Assembly (NCBI GenBank): GCA_023248415.1
Contig: JAHFEP010000059.1
Coordinates: forward strand, 1 to 14,359
DNA from: Nitrospirota bacterium
Lineage (GTDB): Bacteria; Nitrospirota; CAKKRA01; 9FT-COMBO-42-15
Length of the DNA: 14,359 bases
Direction: 5' to 3'
Shown: positions 1 through 4,894 of the stretch, one piece after another
Position numbering within the stretch: position 1 is the first letter of the stretch
Layout: every line of letters begins with the position of its first letter
Notes under the pieces: generated by a model
Databases searched by the model: none
The model's input: the letters and a program-made list of their open reading frames with translations, nothing else
Told to the model about the DNA's origin: nothing
Made by a program: the position numbers and the translations under genes

Positions 1-70
1 GCCCGCCCCTGCATCTGACTGCCTGTTCTGTTCCGCAGTTGCCGCTGGCGGGTGAAACCCAGCCTGCTAC
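1..70 (-). repeat. Repeat unit A, copy 1 (cut by window edge)
   Basis: First copy of a roughly 65-bp element found again near 842-902, 1395-1454, 3031-3104, 4125-4195 and 4953-5020, with its tail alone near 6239-6263. All copies share the core CTGCATCTGACTGCCTG, then TTCCGCAGTTG, then CTGGCGGGC. This copy ends 18 bases from the stop codon of the minus-strand gene at 89-322, so it forms the start of that gene's 3' untranslated region. The rest of the unit, including any terminator hairpin, lies outside the window. Confidence 0.85.
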
Positions 71-88
71 TTCCTCTCACTAACTGCA

Positions 89-322
89 TCAGGCTATCAG
101 TGACATTTCTCTTACATGCAGAATTTCTTTATCTCTCATCAATCTGACATCATCGGGAGTAAGAGTGATTACAGCAATCGTTTTACCTTCAGCAGTAACA
201 AATTCAACCTCATAGGCATTGCCGCTGCCATAACAGTGCGCCACTGCGCCTATATCACCTTCTGTTAATCCATGCTCTTTAATATCGTGTTTCAGAACAA
301 CCATGTCTAATTCCTTTATCAT
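89..322 (-). CDS. DUF4926 domain protein
   Basis: A 77-aa protein matching the small DUF4926 family: an N-terminal 'ELDMVVLKHDIKEHGLTEGD' block, then 'GAVAHCYGSGNAYEVEF' and a hydrophobic 'KTIAVITL' strand, which together suggest a compact SH3-like beta fold (fold is inference). Molecular function is unknown. The family is often found next to DUF6883 genes and has the size and context of an antitoxin or immunity partner. The start is supported by AGGGAGGT upstream of the ATG. It is the second gene of an operon, 17 bases after the DUF6883 gene. The final 'MRDKEILHVREMSLIA' is specific to this copy. Family assignment is from memory of the motif; the role is inference. Confidence 0.8.
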   Translation of the reverse strand: MIKELDMVVLKHDIKEHGLTEGDIGAVAHCYGSGNAYEVEFVTAEGKTIAVITLTPDDVRLMRDKEILHVREMSLIA

Positions 323-339
323 ATCAACCTCCCTTGGTT

Positions 340-672
340 TTATATTGGATAAGCTGTTATAAAGCGTGGACGCTCCATATCTTTATCAATAATCCATATA
401 GTCCTCAGTTTAATAAAAACCCCGATTGGTGTCTGGAGTGTTCCATCTATAACATATTTTACGCCGTGTGAAGATGATATCACCTCTTTTACATCTTCTG
501 TTCTGGCAATGCCTAATAAGCCTTCTTTAAGAAAATTTAAATTTGTCTCATTAAAGCCTAATGAACGCAAATATTTAGCCTTTGATTTCCCCACTGGATG
601 AGTCCCTGACAACAGATAGTCCAGAAGCTTGGCAAGGGGAACATACGCATATTCTTTATTTTGCAGTTTCAT
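340..672 (-). CDS. DUF6883 domain protein
   Basis: A 110-aa protein that resembles DUF6883: 'KLLDYLLSGTHPVGKSKAKYL' near residues 14-34 matches the family's 'Lx-YxLNxxHPxGxxKAxxF' pattern, followed by 'GTLQTPIGVFIKLRTIWII' and the terminal 'RPRFITAYPI'. The family is biochemically uncharacterised. It often precedes a DUF4926 gene, as here (17-base gap, same strand), and is sometimes found as a domain of larger toxin-like proteins, so a TA or self-protection role is possible but unproven. No signal peptide or membrane segment. There is no clear Shine-Dalgarno sequence before the ATG; a promoter at 685-713 lies close enough that the mRNA may be leaderless. Confidence 0.75.
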   Translation of the reverse strand: MKLQNKEYAYVPLAKLLDYLLSGTHPVGKSKAKYLRSLGFNETNLNFLKEGLLGIARTEDVKEVISSSHGVKYVIDGTLQTPIGVFIKLRTIWIIDKDMERPRFITAYPI

Positions 673-684
673 TATTTATAGTAA

Positions 685-713
685 ATTATATCAGATAAAC
701 GCCTTGATGGGAA
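685..713 (-). promoter_or_regulatory. Promoter of the DUF6883/DUF4926 operon
   Basis: On the minus strand there is a perfect TATAAT (685-690), with TTCCCA (708-713, 4 of 6 to the -35 consensus) 17 bases upstream. Only 12 bases separate the -10 box from the ATG, so the transcript would begin within about 5 bases of the start codon. Confidence 0.5.
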
Positions 714-740
714 GGAGCAAAATAACTTTGCTTTGTCAAA

Positions 741-767
741 GAAAAAGGGCGGGGATTTCCCCGCCCC
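741..767 (-). terminator. Rho-independent terminator of the 1205-905 operon
   Basis: GGGCGGGGA/TCCCCGCCC 9-bp stem with a 2-base loop, followed on the minus strand by TTTTTC. It lies downstream of the small membrane-protein operon. The same hairpin recurs at 1316, 2070, 2952, 3978 and 4871. Confidence 0.75.
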
Positions 768-903
768 ATGATTTTTGCTGGGCTCAGCCCTGCTGTATAT
801 ATGTAAAGTGTATAATGTAGGTCTGACCCCATTTGTTCCCCCCTGCATCTGACTGCCTGCTCTGTTCCGCAGTTGTTGCTGGTTGGCACAGCCCACCCTA
901 CTG
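747..903 (-). repeat. Composite repeat unit, copy 2
   Basis: Read on the plus strand it holds the GC-rich hairpin, then a 'GCTGGGCTCAGCCC' hairpin, then a 'TATGTAAAGTGTATAATGTAG' type block ending in GGTCTGACCCC, then repeat A. The repeat A edge is one or two bases from the stop codon at 905-907. The same hairpin plus middle block recurs at 2070-2157, but there without repeat A. The long minus-strand reading frame over this region is repeat-derived and is not called as a gene. Confidence 0.85.
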
Positions 904-904
904 A

Positions 905-1009
905 CTATGTTCTTTTCTTTTTAGGGTGGTCTTCCCTGTAAGAAACAATGAGACCCCAAATCCCAATAATGACTAAACCTGCGAGAATTATATAAGCTCC
1001 TGCTGACAT
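905..1009 (-). CDS. 34-aa single-span membrane peptide
   Basis: A small frame, MSAGAYIILAGLVIIGIWGL followed by IVSYREDHPKKKRT, is one predicted transmembrane helix (about residues 4-24) with a positively charged C-terminal tail. It starts one base after the stop codon of the 64-aa gene. Its own Shine-Dalgarno sequence (GGAAGGTG) lies inside the end of that gene, so the two are translationally linked and share the promoter at 1215-1243. The size and shape resemble small bacterial membrane peptides, including type I toxins and regulatory subunits, but no family is recognised. The good ribosome site, tight spacing and clear membrane composition argue that it is real. Confidence 0.6.
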   Translation of the reverse strand: MSAGAYIILAGLVIIGIWGLIVSYREDHPKKKRT

Positions 1010-1010
1010 A

Positions 1011-1205
1011 TTACACCTTCCTTTTTGGCGGAATAATATAAAAGGCAATTAAAATCAATGAAACGACAATGATGGTTATTGCTACACCACCATAAATGGT
1101 AAGGCTGTTTGTAAGGACGCTGCCAATAAGCCCAACTGTGGCAAGATATTTGGCTACATCCATCAACATCTTACCTAATTCCTTTCTTCTATCCTCATGT
1201 TTCAT
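1011..1205 (-). CDS. Small two-span membrane protein, DUF6722-like
   Basis: A 64-aa protein with a charged N-terminus (MKHEDRRKELGKMLMDVAKY), a first hydrophobic segment at about residues 20-37 and a second at about 40-58, ending in PPKRKV. The layout 'RRxELGKxxxDxAKYL...' followed by two helices matches the DUF6722 type of small inner-membrane proteins; function unknown. It is the first gene of a two-gene operon with the 34-aa membrane peptide. The consensus-like promoter ends 9 bases before the ATG, and no Shine-Dalgarno sequence is visible, so a leaderless start is likely. The internal methionines at 13 and 15 are less likely starts because the conserved N-terminal block would be lost. Confidence 0.65.
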   Translation of the reverse strand: MKHEDRRKELGKMLMDVAKYLATVGLIGSVLTNSLTIYGGVAITIIVVSLILIAFYIIPPKRKV

Positions 1206-1214
1206 CTGATTTTA

Positions 1215-1243
1215 ATTATCCTACTTTTCTCAGATTTTGTCAA
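1215..1243 (-). promoter_or_regulatory. Strong promoter, TTGACA-N17-GATAAT
   Basis: On the minus strand a perfect -35 TTGACA (1238-1243) and a GATAAT -10 (1215-1220) are 17 bases apart. The -10 ends 9 bases before the ATG of the 64-aa membrane protein, which predicts a near-leaderless mRNA. Confidence 0.7.
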
Positions 1244-1306
1244 ACCTTTTCAGGCTGTTGCTTTTAATGTTGGCGCATGGCTAAGGATGGTTCTGCGAAG
1301 ACGGGT

Positions 1307-1339
1307 AGAAAAACACAGGGCGGGGATTTCCCCGCCCTG
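1307..1339 (-). terminator. Terminator of the RelE-type TA operon
   Basis: CAGGGCGGGGA/TCCCCGCCCTG 11-bp stem at 1316-1339, followed on the minus strand by TGTTTTTCT. The T-run starts a few bases after the stem, so termination may be less efficient than at 741-767. Confidence 0.6.
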
Positions 1340-1454
1340 TTGAGTTATCAGCAGGGGCAGACAATTTACCCCGTTAGAAAAATTTTCTAATGGGGCCGTC
1401 CGCCACTGCATCTGACTGCCTGCCCTGCTGCTGGCGGGCAGAGCCCAGCCTACG
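1316..1454 (-). repeat. Composite repeat unit, copy 3
   Basis: GC hairpin, then a second hairpin at 1369-1395 (CCCCGTTAGAAAA / TTTTCTAATGGGG), then a shortened repeat A lacking the 'TTCCGCAGTTG' segment. It ends 5 bases from the stop codon of the toxin gene at 1460. The copy near 2952-3104 has the same order of parts. Confidence 0.85.
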
Positions 1455-1459
1455 ACTGC

Positions 1460-1744
1460 TCAATAAACTTCGTCATGAGTTCCAATTTCAATGAGGAAAA
1501 TATCGTCTTCTTTTTGTTTCTCATTTTTTATAAAATCAAAAATAATACGAAGGTCATATCCTGCGCTACATGCCCACGAGCCTGAAAGTTTCCCTTTAAG
1601 TTTATGAGCTTCAAGCTGTGGAGCAAATGGATTTTGAACTAAAATCCTTAGTGTTCCCTCTATATCTTCTCTTAAATTTGGATGCTTCTTTATTACTCGT
1701 TTAAATGCCCGTATAAATGTCTTGCCCCATATAAGCTTTCTCAT
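1460..1744 (-). CDS. RelE/YafQ-type mRNA interferase toxin
   Basis: A 94-aa protein of the RelE/ParE superfamily. Typical blocks are 'FIRAFKRVIKKHPNLREDIEGTL' near residues 10-32, 'PFAPQLEAHKLKGKLSGSWACSAGYDLRIIF' near 39-69, and the end 'DDIFLIEIGTHDEVY'. The 'HKLKG.L.G.wacsag.dlRiif' and 'IGTHDEVY' motifs are characteristic of the ribosome-dependent mRNA endonuclease branch. R66 and the terminal H89 and Y94 are the likely functional residues by family analogy. It overlaps the antitoxin by four bases (ATGA), so translation is coupled. The toxin should cleave mRNA when the labile antitoxin is degraded. Full length for the family. Confidence 0.9.
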   Translation of the reverse strand: MRKLIWGKTFIRAFKRVIKKHPNLREDIEGTLRILVQNPFAPQLEAHKLKGKLSGSWACSAGYDLRIIFDFIKNEKQKEDDIFLIEIGTHDEVY

Positions 1745-1953
1745 TTTAAGAGCTCTCGCATAAGATCATCTACTGTGCCTTGCTTCACCTCACCACGCAT
1801 ATATTCCTCTTTTGCTTCCTTAATGCTTTGAGCTAACCTCTCTCTTCTTTCCTCTATTAAGCGCTTTTTAACAATCTCAATGAGCGACTCTCTCTGTTCT
1901 TCAGGCAAAGATTCTATAATTTCAATAACATTATCAAAAGTAGTACCTTTCAT
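1741..1953 (-). CDS. Antitoxin of the RelE-type pair
   Basis: A 70-aa helical, highly charged protein: 'NVIEIIESLPEEQRESLIEIVKKRLIEERRERLAQSIKEAKEEYMRGEVKQGTVDDLMRELLK' in sense. The N-terminal half ('ESLPEEQRESLIEIV') matches the short antitoxin family that pairs with RelE/YafQ toxins. The C-terminal 'G.VKQGTVDDLMREL' is the expected toxin-wrapping segment. The GTG three bases upstream is also in frame, but GGAGGT is better placed (8 bases) for the ATG at 1953. It is first in the operon, as usual for type II systems. A palindrome over the -10 region at 1967-1995 could be its own operator. Confidence 0.85.
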   Translation of the reverse strand: MKGTTFDNVIEIIESLPEEQRESLIEIVKKRLIEERRERLAQSIKEAKEEYMRGEVKQGTVDDLMRELLK

Positions 1954-1966
1954 CACTGTTCACCTC

Positions 1967-1995
1967 CTATGTTTTATTATAAAATTATAGCATAG
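1967..1995 (-). promoter_or_regulatory. Promoter and imperfect palindromic operator of the TA operon
   Basis: A 29-base imperfect palindrome with CTATG/CATAG ends encloses a TATAAT -10 box on the minus strand, and it ends just before the GGAGGT ribosome site. No convincing -35 box is seen. Its position is where antitoxin autoregulation is normally exerted; the operator role is inference. Confidence 0.45.
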
Positions 1996-2060
1996 AATTT
2001 GAAAGAAGGCATAGAAATTATTCAATCATTAAGGCAGGATTTAGAGAAGAATTAAAGTGG

Positions 2061-2089
2061 AAACAAACAGGGCGGGGATTTCCCCGCCC
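2061..2089 (-). terminator. Terminator of the DUF5647 operon
   Basis: The GC-rich 9-bp stem at 2070-2089 is followed on the minus strand by TGTTTGTTT. The U-tract is interrupted. Confidence 0.5.
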
Positions 2090-2263
2090 CATGATTTTTG
2101 CTGGGCTCAGCCCTGCTGTAGATATGTAAAGTGTATAATGTAGGTCTGACCCCATTTTTAATTCTCGCTTGGGGATAGTTTTTTCCCTTGACAGGTGCCC
2201 TTTAAAGGGGTGAACCCATTTCCTTGCATTTCCTTCCAGGTCTGACCCCGATTTCTCCCCCAA
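2070..2263 (-). repeat. Composite repeat unit, copy 4, with two GGTCTGACCCC blocks
   Basis: The GC hairpin, the 'GCTGGGCTCAGCCC' block and the 'GTGTATAATGTAGGTCTGACCCC' block are nearly identical to 747-831. Then comes a segment found only here: a 'CCCTTTAAAGGGG' palindrome and a second GGTCTGACCCC near 2237-2249. Repeat A itself is absent. Read on the minus strand the motif is GGGGTCAGACC. The 81-residue frame through it consists of repeat translation and is not called. Confidence 0.8.
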
Positions 2264-2274
2264 AAGGTTAAGGC

Positions 2275-2547
2275 TTAAGAAACCATTTCAAGTTTTAGCT
2301 TTTCAATTCTTGAACGGATGGGTTTTAATTCAGTAATTGTTACATACACTATTGGCTGGTCTTTCTCCGCAGCTTTCAAAGCAGTTTCTTTTGCCCATTG
2401 ATTAAACTCCTCGTCCCTTTCTATTTGCATAACAACTAAAGCATTGTGTGGTATCTTCTCAGCAAATTCTGGATGTTCAAGGATGTAACGGTCAAATTCC
2501 TTTACTATCATACTATTCTTTTCTGTAAAACCCTCTCTTCTTAACAT
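2275..2547 (-). CDS. DUF5647-like protein
   Basis: A 90-aa protein whose core, 'KEFDRYILEHPEFAEKIPHNALVVMQIERDEEFNQWAKE' (about residues 16-54), followed by 'QPIVYVTITELKPIRSRIEKL', matches the DUF5647 type of small proteins. Function is unknown; it is soluble and acidic. It overlaps the upstream gene by 7 bases, so the two are co-transcribed and probably translationally coupled. AGAGGGGA precedes the chosen ATG. Methionine 13 would align better with the usual family start, but its ribosome site is weaker. By size and pairing this may be the antitoxin-like half of an undescribed two-gene module; that is inference. Confidence 0.65.
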   Translation of the reverse strand: MLRREGFTEKNSMIVKEFDRYILEHPEFAEKIPHNALVVMQIERDEEFNQWAKETALKAAEKDQPIVYVTITELKPIRSRIEKLKLEMVS

Positions 2548-2855
2548 GGAAAATCCCCTCTTAGAAATCTCTTTTTGTAATACTCCCAGTTTTCATTTAG
2601 GTCATCATCAGCCATAGTAAGGGCTTCTTCGTAATCTAAATAAAGTGTACTCTTTCTTTGCTTACCATTTATATTATAACAGTCTTTATGGGTAAAATTA
2701 TGAGCGCAGTCATAACGAATAACCTCTCTCCACATGTCGTTCATCCTGATTTCTAATTGAACCATAAAAACCGTAATTTTTCCTGCTTCAGCTTTATGAT
2801 AATGCCTTTTTCTTACATCTAAGTCAAACATAATAAGATATTCCTTTTCTGGCAT
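2541..2855 (-). CDS. Uncharacterised 104-aa partner of the DUF5647 protein (possibly DUF7718)
   Basis: Sequence blocks are 'HYHKAEAGKITVFMVQLEIRMNDMWREVIRYDCAHNFTHKDCY' at about residues 18-60 and 'LDYEEALTMADDDLNENWEYYKKRFL' at about 73-98. The central part looks like a small beta-sheet, and the tail is an amphipathic helix. I recall similar proteins next to DUF5647 genes, tentatively annotated DUF7718, but this is not certain. The conserved-looking R46, D48, H51 and H55 (IRYDCAHNFTH) are candidate functional residues. GGAG sits 4 bases upstream of the ATG, and a near-consensus promoter lies at 2878-2905. Together with the downstream gene it forms a compact bicistronic operon typical of TA modules. 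Confidence 0.6.
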   Translation of the reverse strand: MPEKEYLIMFDLDVRKRHYHKAEAGKITVFMVQLEIRMNDMWREVIRYDCAHNFTHKDCYNINGKQRKSTLYLDYEEALTMADDDLNENWEYYKKRFLRGDFPC

Positions 2856-2877
2856 TAGCTCCGATCCTTTATTTTAG

Positions 2878-2905
2878 ATTATAGCAGAGAATGATAAAAT
2901 GTCAA
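2878..2905 (-). promoter_or_regulatory. Consensus promoter, TTGACA-N16-TATAAT
   Basis: A perfect -35 (2900-2905) and a perfect -10 (2878-2883) on the minus strand, 16 bases apart. They give a leader of about 15 bases ahead of the 104-aa gene, long enough for its GGAG ribosome site. Confidence 0.75.
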
Positions 2906-2948
2906 AAATAAATTCTTAGAAAATGTGAATAGTAAAAGGTAGAAAACA

Positions 2949-3136
2949 AAAGGGCGGGGATTTCCCCCGCCCTTTGAGTTATGATAGCAGGGGCGAACAG
3001 TTTACCCTGTTAGAAAAGTTTTCTAATGGGGCCGTCCGCCCCTGCATCTGACTGCCTGTTCTGTTCCGCAGTTGCTGCTGGTGGGCACAACCCTACTGTA
3101 GATATGTAAAATATATAATGTAGATATAATCCCATT
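2949..3136 (-). repeat. Composite repeat unit, copy 5, between divergent operons
   Basis: GC hairpin (2952-2972), the CCCTGTTAGAAAA/TTTTCTAATGGGG hairpin at 3005-3031, full repeat A, then a TGTAGATATGTAAA block that resembles the one in copies 2 and 4 but has lost GGTCTGACCCC. Unlike most copies it is not directly after a stop codon; it lies between the divergent promoters of the genes at 2855 and 3369. Confidence 0.85.
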
Positions 3137-3217
3137 CCCCATTTCCTTTAATGTGAGTCAATTCGGGGATAAAAGCAAAGATAGCTATAACTATAAAAAT
3201 ATGTTATACTTAACAAG

Positions 3218-3340
3218 TTGCTGAAAAACTCAGCCAAGTGTCATTGCGAGCGAAGCGAGGAATCCCTGTGTTTGCTTTGGCTTCGCCTCGCAACCGCTGA
3301 CGCTCCTTCCAATGACAACAGAAAGACACCTTTTCAGCAA
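3218..3340. mobile_element. MITE-like inverted-repeat element
   Basis: A 123-base segment bounded by perfect 10-bp inverted ends, TTGCTGAAAA and TTTTCAGCAA. Inside is a second nested inverted repeat, GTCATTG ... CAATGAC, containing GCGAGCGAAGCG runs. The inner family recurs at 11964-12059. No coding capacity. It separates a possible weak -10 (TATACT, 3205-3210) from the DUF433 gene, so the promoter activity for that operon is either read through it or comes from within it. No target duplication is clear. Confidence 0.65.
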
Positions 3341-3368
3341 TCAGTTAGATTAAAAAGGAGGTAATACA

Positions 3369-3611
3369 ATGGAAGATTATCATGAAAGGATTGAGATAAA
3401 TCCAAAAATCCTTCTCGGGAAACCTGTATTTAAGGGAACACGTATACCTGTATATGTAATTCTTGATATGCTTGCAGAGGGCATCTCTGTTCAGGAGATA
3501 TTAAAATATTATCCTGATTTAAAAGAGGAGGATATAAAGGCAGCGATGCTTTTTGCATCAGATACTGCAAAGCATATAGCGGAGATAGAGTTTGAGACTG
3601 CTGATAGATGA
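3369..3611 (+). CDS. DUF433 antitoxin
   Basis: An 80-aa protein of the DUF433 family. The signature 'ERIEINPKILLGKPVFKGTRIPVYVILDMLAEGISVQEILKYYPDLKEEDIKAAMLFA' covers residues 6-64 and forms a winged-helix-like DNA-binding fold. DUF433 proteins pair with DUF5615 PIN-like toxins, as here: the toxin gene overlaps by 20 bases. AAGGAGGT lies 7 bases from the ATG. Expected role: bind and inhibit the toxin and repress its own operon. The C-terminal 'AKHIAEIEFETADR' would be the toxin-binding tail. Confidence 0.92.
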   Translation: MEDYHERIEINPKILLGKPVFKGTRIPVYVILDMLAEGISVQEILKYYPDLKEEDIKAAMLFASDTAKHIAEIEFETADR

Positions 3612-3939
3612 AAATATTTCACCTGAGATTACCGATAATCTCAGATTACTTGAATATGATGTAAAAAGTGTAAAGGAATCCTGCAAAGGTTGCCATGATG
3701 AAAAGATTGTTGAAATAGCTTTAAAAGAAGAAAGAATTATCATCACCTATGATCTTGATTTTGGAGAACTTTACCGATACTTAGGGGCAAGTTCCATCGT
3801 ATTAAGGCTCAGAACTAAAAACCCTTCTTTAGTCTTAAAATATCTGGTTAATTTTTTAAAAACAACATCAGAGCAAAAGATAGACATAAAAAACAAACTT
3901 GTTATCCTTAAAGAAGGAAAAATTCGTTTGATAGGATAA
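3592..3939 (+). CDS. DUF5615 PIN-like toxin
   Basis: A 115-aa protein of the DUF5615 (Mut7-C/PIN-like) nuclease group. Acidic residues sit at the expected places: 'LLIDENISPEI' (D6, E7) at the N-terminus, 'CHDEKIVEIAL' in the middle, and 'IIITYDLDFGEL' (D54, D56) after strand 3. Predicted function is metal-dependent RNA cleavage opposed by the DUF433 protein. The start is a TTG with GGAG six bases upstream; the overlap with the antitoxin frame enforces coupled translation. Full length for the family. After the stop there is no plus-strand terminator with a T-run until the GC hairpin at 3978. Confidence 0.9.
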   Translation: MRLLIDENISPEITDNLRLLEYDVKSVKESCKGCHDEKIVEIALKEERIIITYDLDFGELYRYLGASSIVLRLRTKNPSLVLKYLVNFLKTTSEQKIDIKNKLVILKEGKIRLIG

Positions 3940-3968
3940 ATATCGTAATGGTTGTTATGCATGAATAA

Positions 3969-4195
3969 AACAAAAAAGGGCGGGGATTGCCCCCGCCCTG
4001 TGGTTGTTATTCTGGTGGGCATAGCCCTACTGTAGATATGTAAAGTGTATAATGTAGGTCTGACCCCATTTGTTCCCTCGATGCCTCGCCCTCTTTGGGC
4101 GACCCATCGGGTCGCCCCTGCTGTCCGCCCCCTGCATCTGACTGCCTGTTCTGTTCCGCAGTTGCTGCTGGCGAGAACAGCCCATCCTACGACTT
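3969..4195 (-). repeat. Composite repeat unit, copy 6 (longest mosaic)
   Basis: The order is: GC hairpin (3978-3998, with a six-base T-run on the minus-strand side), a short 'TGGTGGGCATAGCCCTACTG' fragment of repeat A, the TATGTAAAGTGTATAATGTAGGTCTGACCCC block, a 'CGATGCCTCGCC' plus GGGCGACCC-ATC-GGGTCGCCC hairpin (4097-4117), then a full repeat A. It thus contains repeat A sequence twice with other blocks in between, as if one unit had been inserted into another. It fills the whole gap between two plus-strand TA operons. Confidence 0.85.
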
Positions 4196-4204
4196 ATATT
4201 TTTA

Positions 4205-4233
4205 TGGCAATAAAGCCACTTGAGGAGTATAAT
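4205..4233 (+). promoter_or_regulatory. Possible promoter of the DUF4258 operon
   Basis: A perfect TATAAT at 4228-4233 with ATGGCA (4 of 6) about 18 bases upstream. Only 8 bases separate the -10 from the ATG, so the mRNA would be leaderless. The GAGGAG nearby is too far from the start to be a normal ribosome site and would lie upstream of transcription. Confidence 0.4.
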
Positions 4234-4241
4234 TAAATAAA

Positions 4242-4556
4242 ATGGATAGAGATAAACTTCAGATCGCCGTTGAAAATGGTTATATTGAATGGCAAAGGCA
4301 TGCACTTGAGCAAATGATGGAAAGAGAAATCTCAAGAGAAACAGTCAAAGAGGTTTTAAGGCATGGAGAAATTATTGAAGATTATCCCGATGACAAGCCA
4401 TACTCAAGCGCCTTATTCTTATGGTGGATTAAAAGTGAGCCTTTCCATGTGGTAGCAGCATTTGACTTATTAACTGAATTGTGTTTTGTAATTACAGCAT
4501 ATAAACCAGATTTAGAGCATTTTGAATCAGATTATAAGACAAGGAGGAAAAAGTGA
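4242..4556 (+). CDS. DUF4258 toxin-like protein
   Basis: A 104-aa protein of the DUF4258 family, a RelE-like fold group. 'EWQRHALEQMMEREISRETVKEVLRHGEIIEDYPDDKPYSSALFLWW' (residues 16-62) carries the conserved histidine (H20), the helix-turn-helix-like segment and 'iEdYpddkp'. 'PFHVVAAFD...ITAYKPDLEHFE' is the terminal strand region (A-YkPd-e-fe). By family context it is the toxin partner of the MqsA-like zinc-finger gene that overlaps its end by four bases. The toxin-first order is the reverse of most type II systems but usual for this pair and for MqsRA/HigBA. Predicted RNase; specificity is unknown. Confidence 0.87.
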   Translation: MDRDKLQIAVENGYIEWQRHALEQMMEREISRETVKEVLRHGEIIEDYPDDKPYSSALFLWWIKSEPFHVVAAFDLLTELCFVITAYKPDLEHFESDYKTRRKK

Positions 4557-4795
4557 GAATTAAGGCATTACCTGATAAATGTCCATTATGCGGCGGCGCA
4601 AAAACGAAAGGAAAAACTACCTTTACAGCAGATTTAGGATTTGGCGTGGTTGTAATAAGAGATGTGCCGGCAACTGTGTGTTCACAGTGCGGTGCAGACT
4701 GGATTGATGATGCTATTGCAGCAAAGGTAGAGGAAGTTGTGGATGAGGCCCGCAAAAAACATCATTTGGTGGAAGTAACAACACTATCTGTATAG
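4553..4795 (+). CDS. MqsA/YgiT-type zinc-finger antitoxin
   Basis: An 80-aa protein with two CxxC pairs, 'CPLCGG' near residues 10-15 and 'CSQCGADW' near 43-50, forming one zinc site as in the N-terminal domain of MqsA. Between them is a strand-rich segment, 'TTFTADLGFGVVVIRDVPATV', typical of YgiT-type fingers. The usual C-terminal Xre-type HTH domain of full MqsA is absent; the protein ends with a helix ('AKVEEVVDEARKKHHLVEVTTLSV'), so DNA binding, if any, uses another surface. The GTG start overlaps the toxin stop (GTGA), with AGGAGG five bases upstream. Confidence 0.88.
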   Translation: MRIKALPDKCPLCGGAKTKGKTTFTADLGFGVVVIRDVPATVCSQCGADWIDDAIAAKVEEVVDEARKKHHLVEVTTLSV

Positions 4796-4866
4796 CATAT
4801 TGCATATATTTTGGCAGTAAGAGAAGAATTGATGATGAATTGCTGCACTTACATAATGCAGAAATG

Positions 4867-4894
4867 AAAAGGGCGGGGAAATCCCCGCCCTTTT
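4867..4894. terminator. Bidirectional terminator between convergent genes
   Basis: An AAAA-flanked GC hairpin (stem at 4871-4890) followed by TTTT on both strands. It sits between the plus-strand antitoxin gene (ends 4795) and the minus-strand gene at 5025-5579, so it can serve both. Confidence 0.7.

Noticed and set aside
672..896. Minus-strand frames through the repeats (also at 2018-2263, 4027-4335 and 4713-4967) encoding 'QQQLRNR...GSQMQG' or 'GSDLHYTLYI' peptides
   Set aside because: They are translations of the repeat units themselves, recur wherever the repeat occurs, and have no ribosome site or codon pattern of a gene.
3978..3998. Terminator for the plus-strand DUF433/DUF5615 operon
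   Set aside because: The hairpin has its T-run on the minus-strand side only; on the plus strand TGTGGTTG follows, so only weak termination is expected there.
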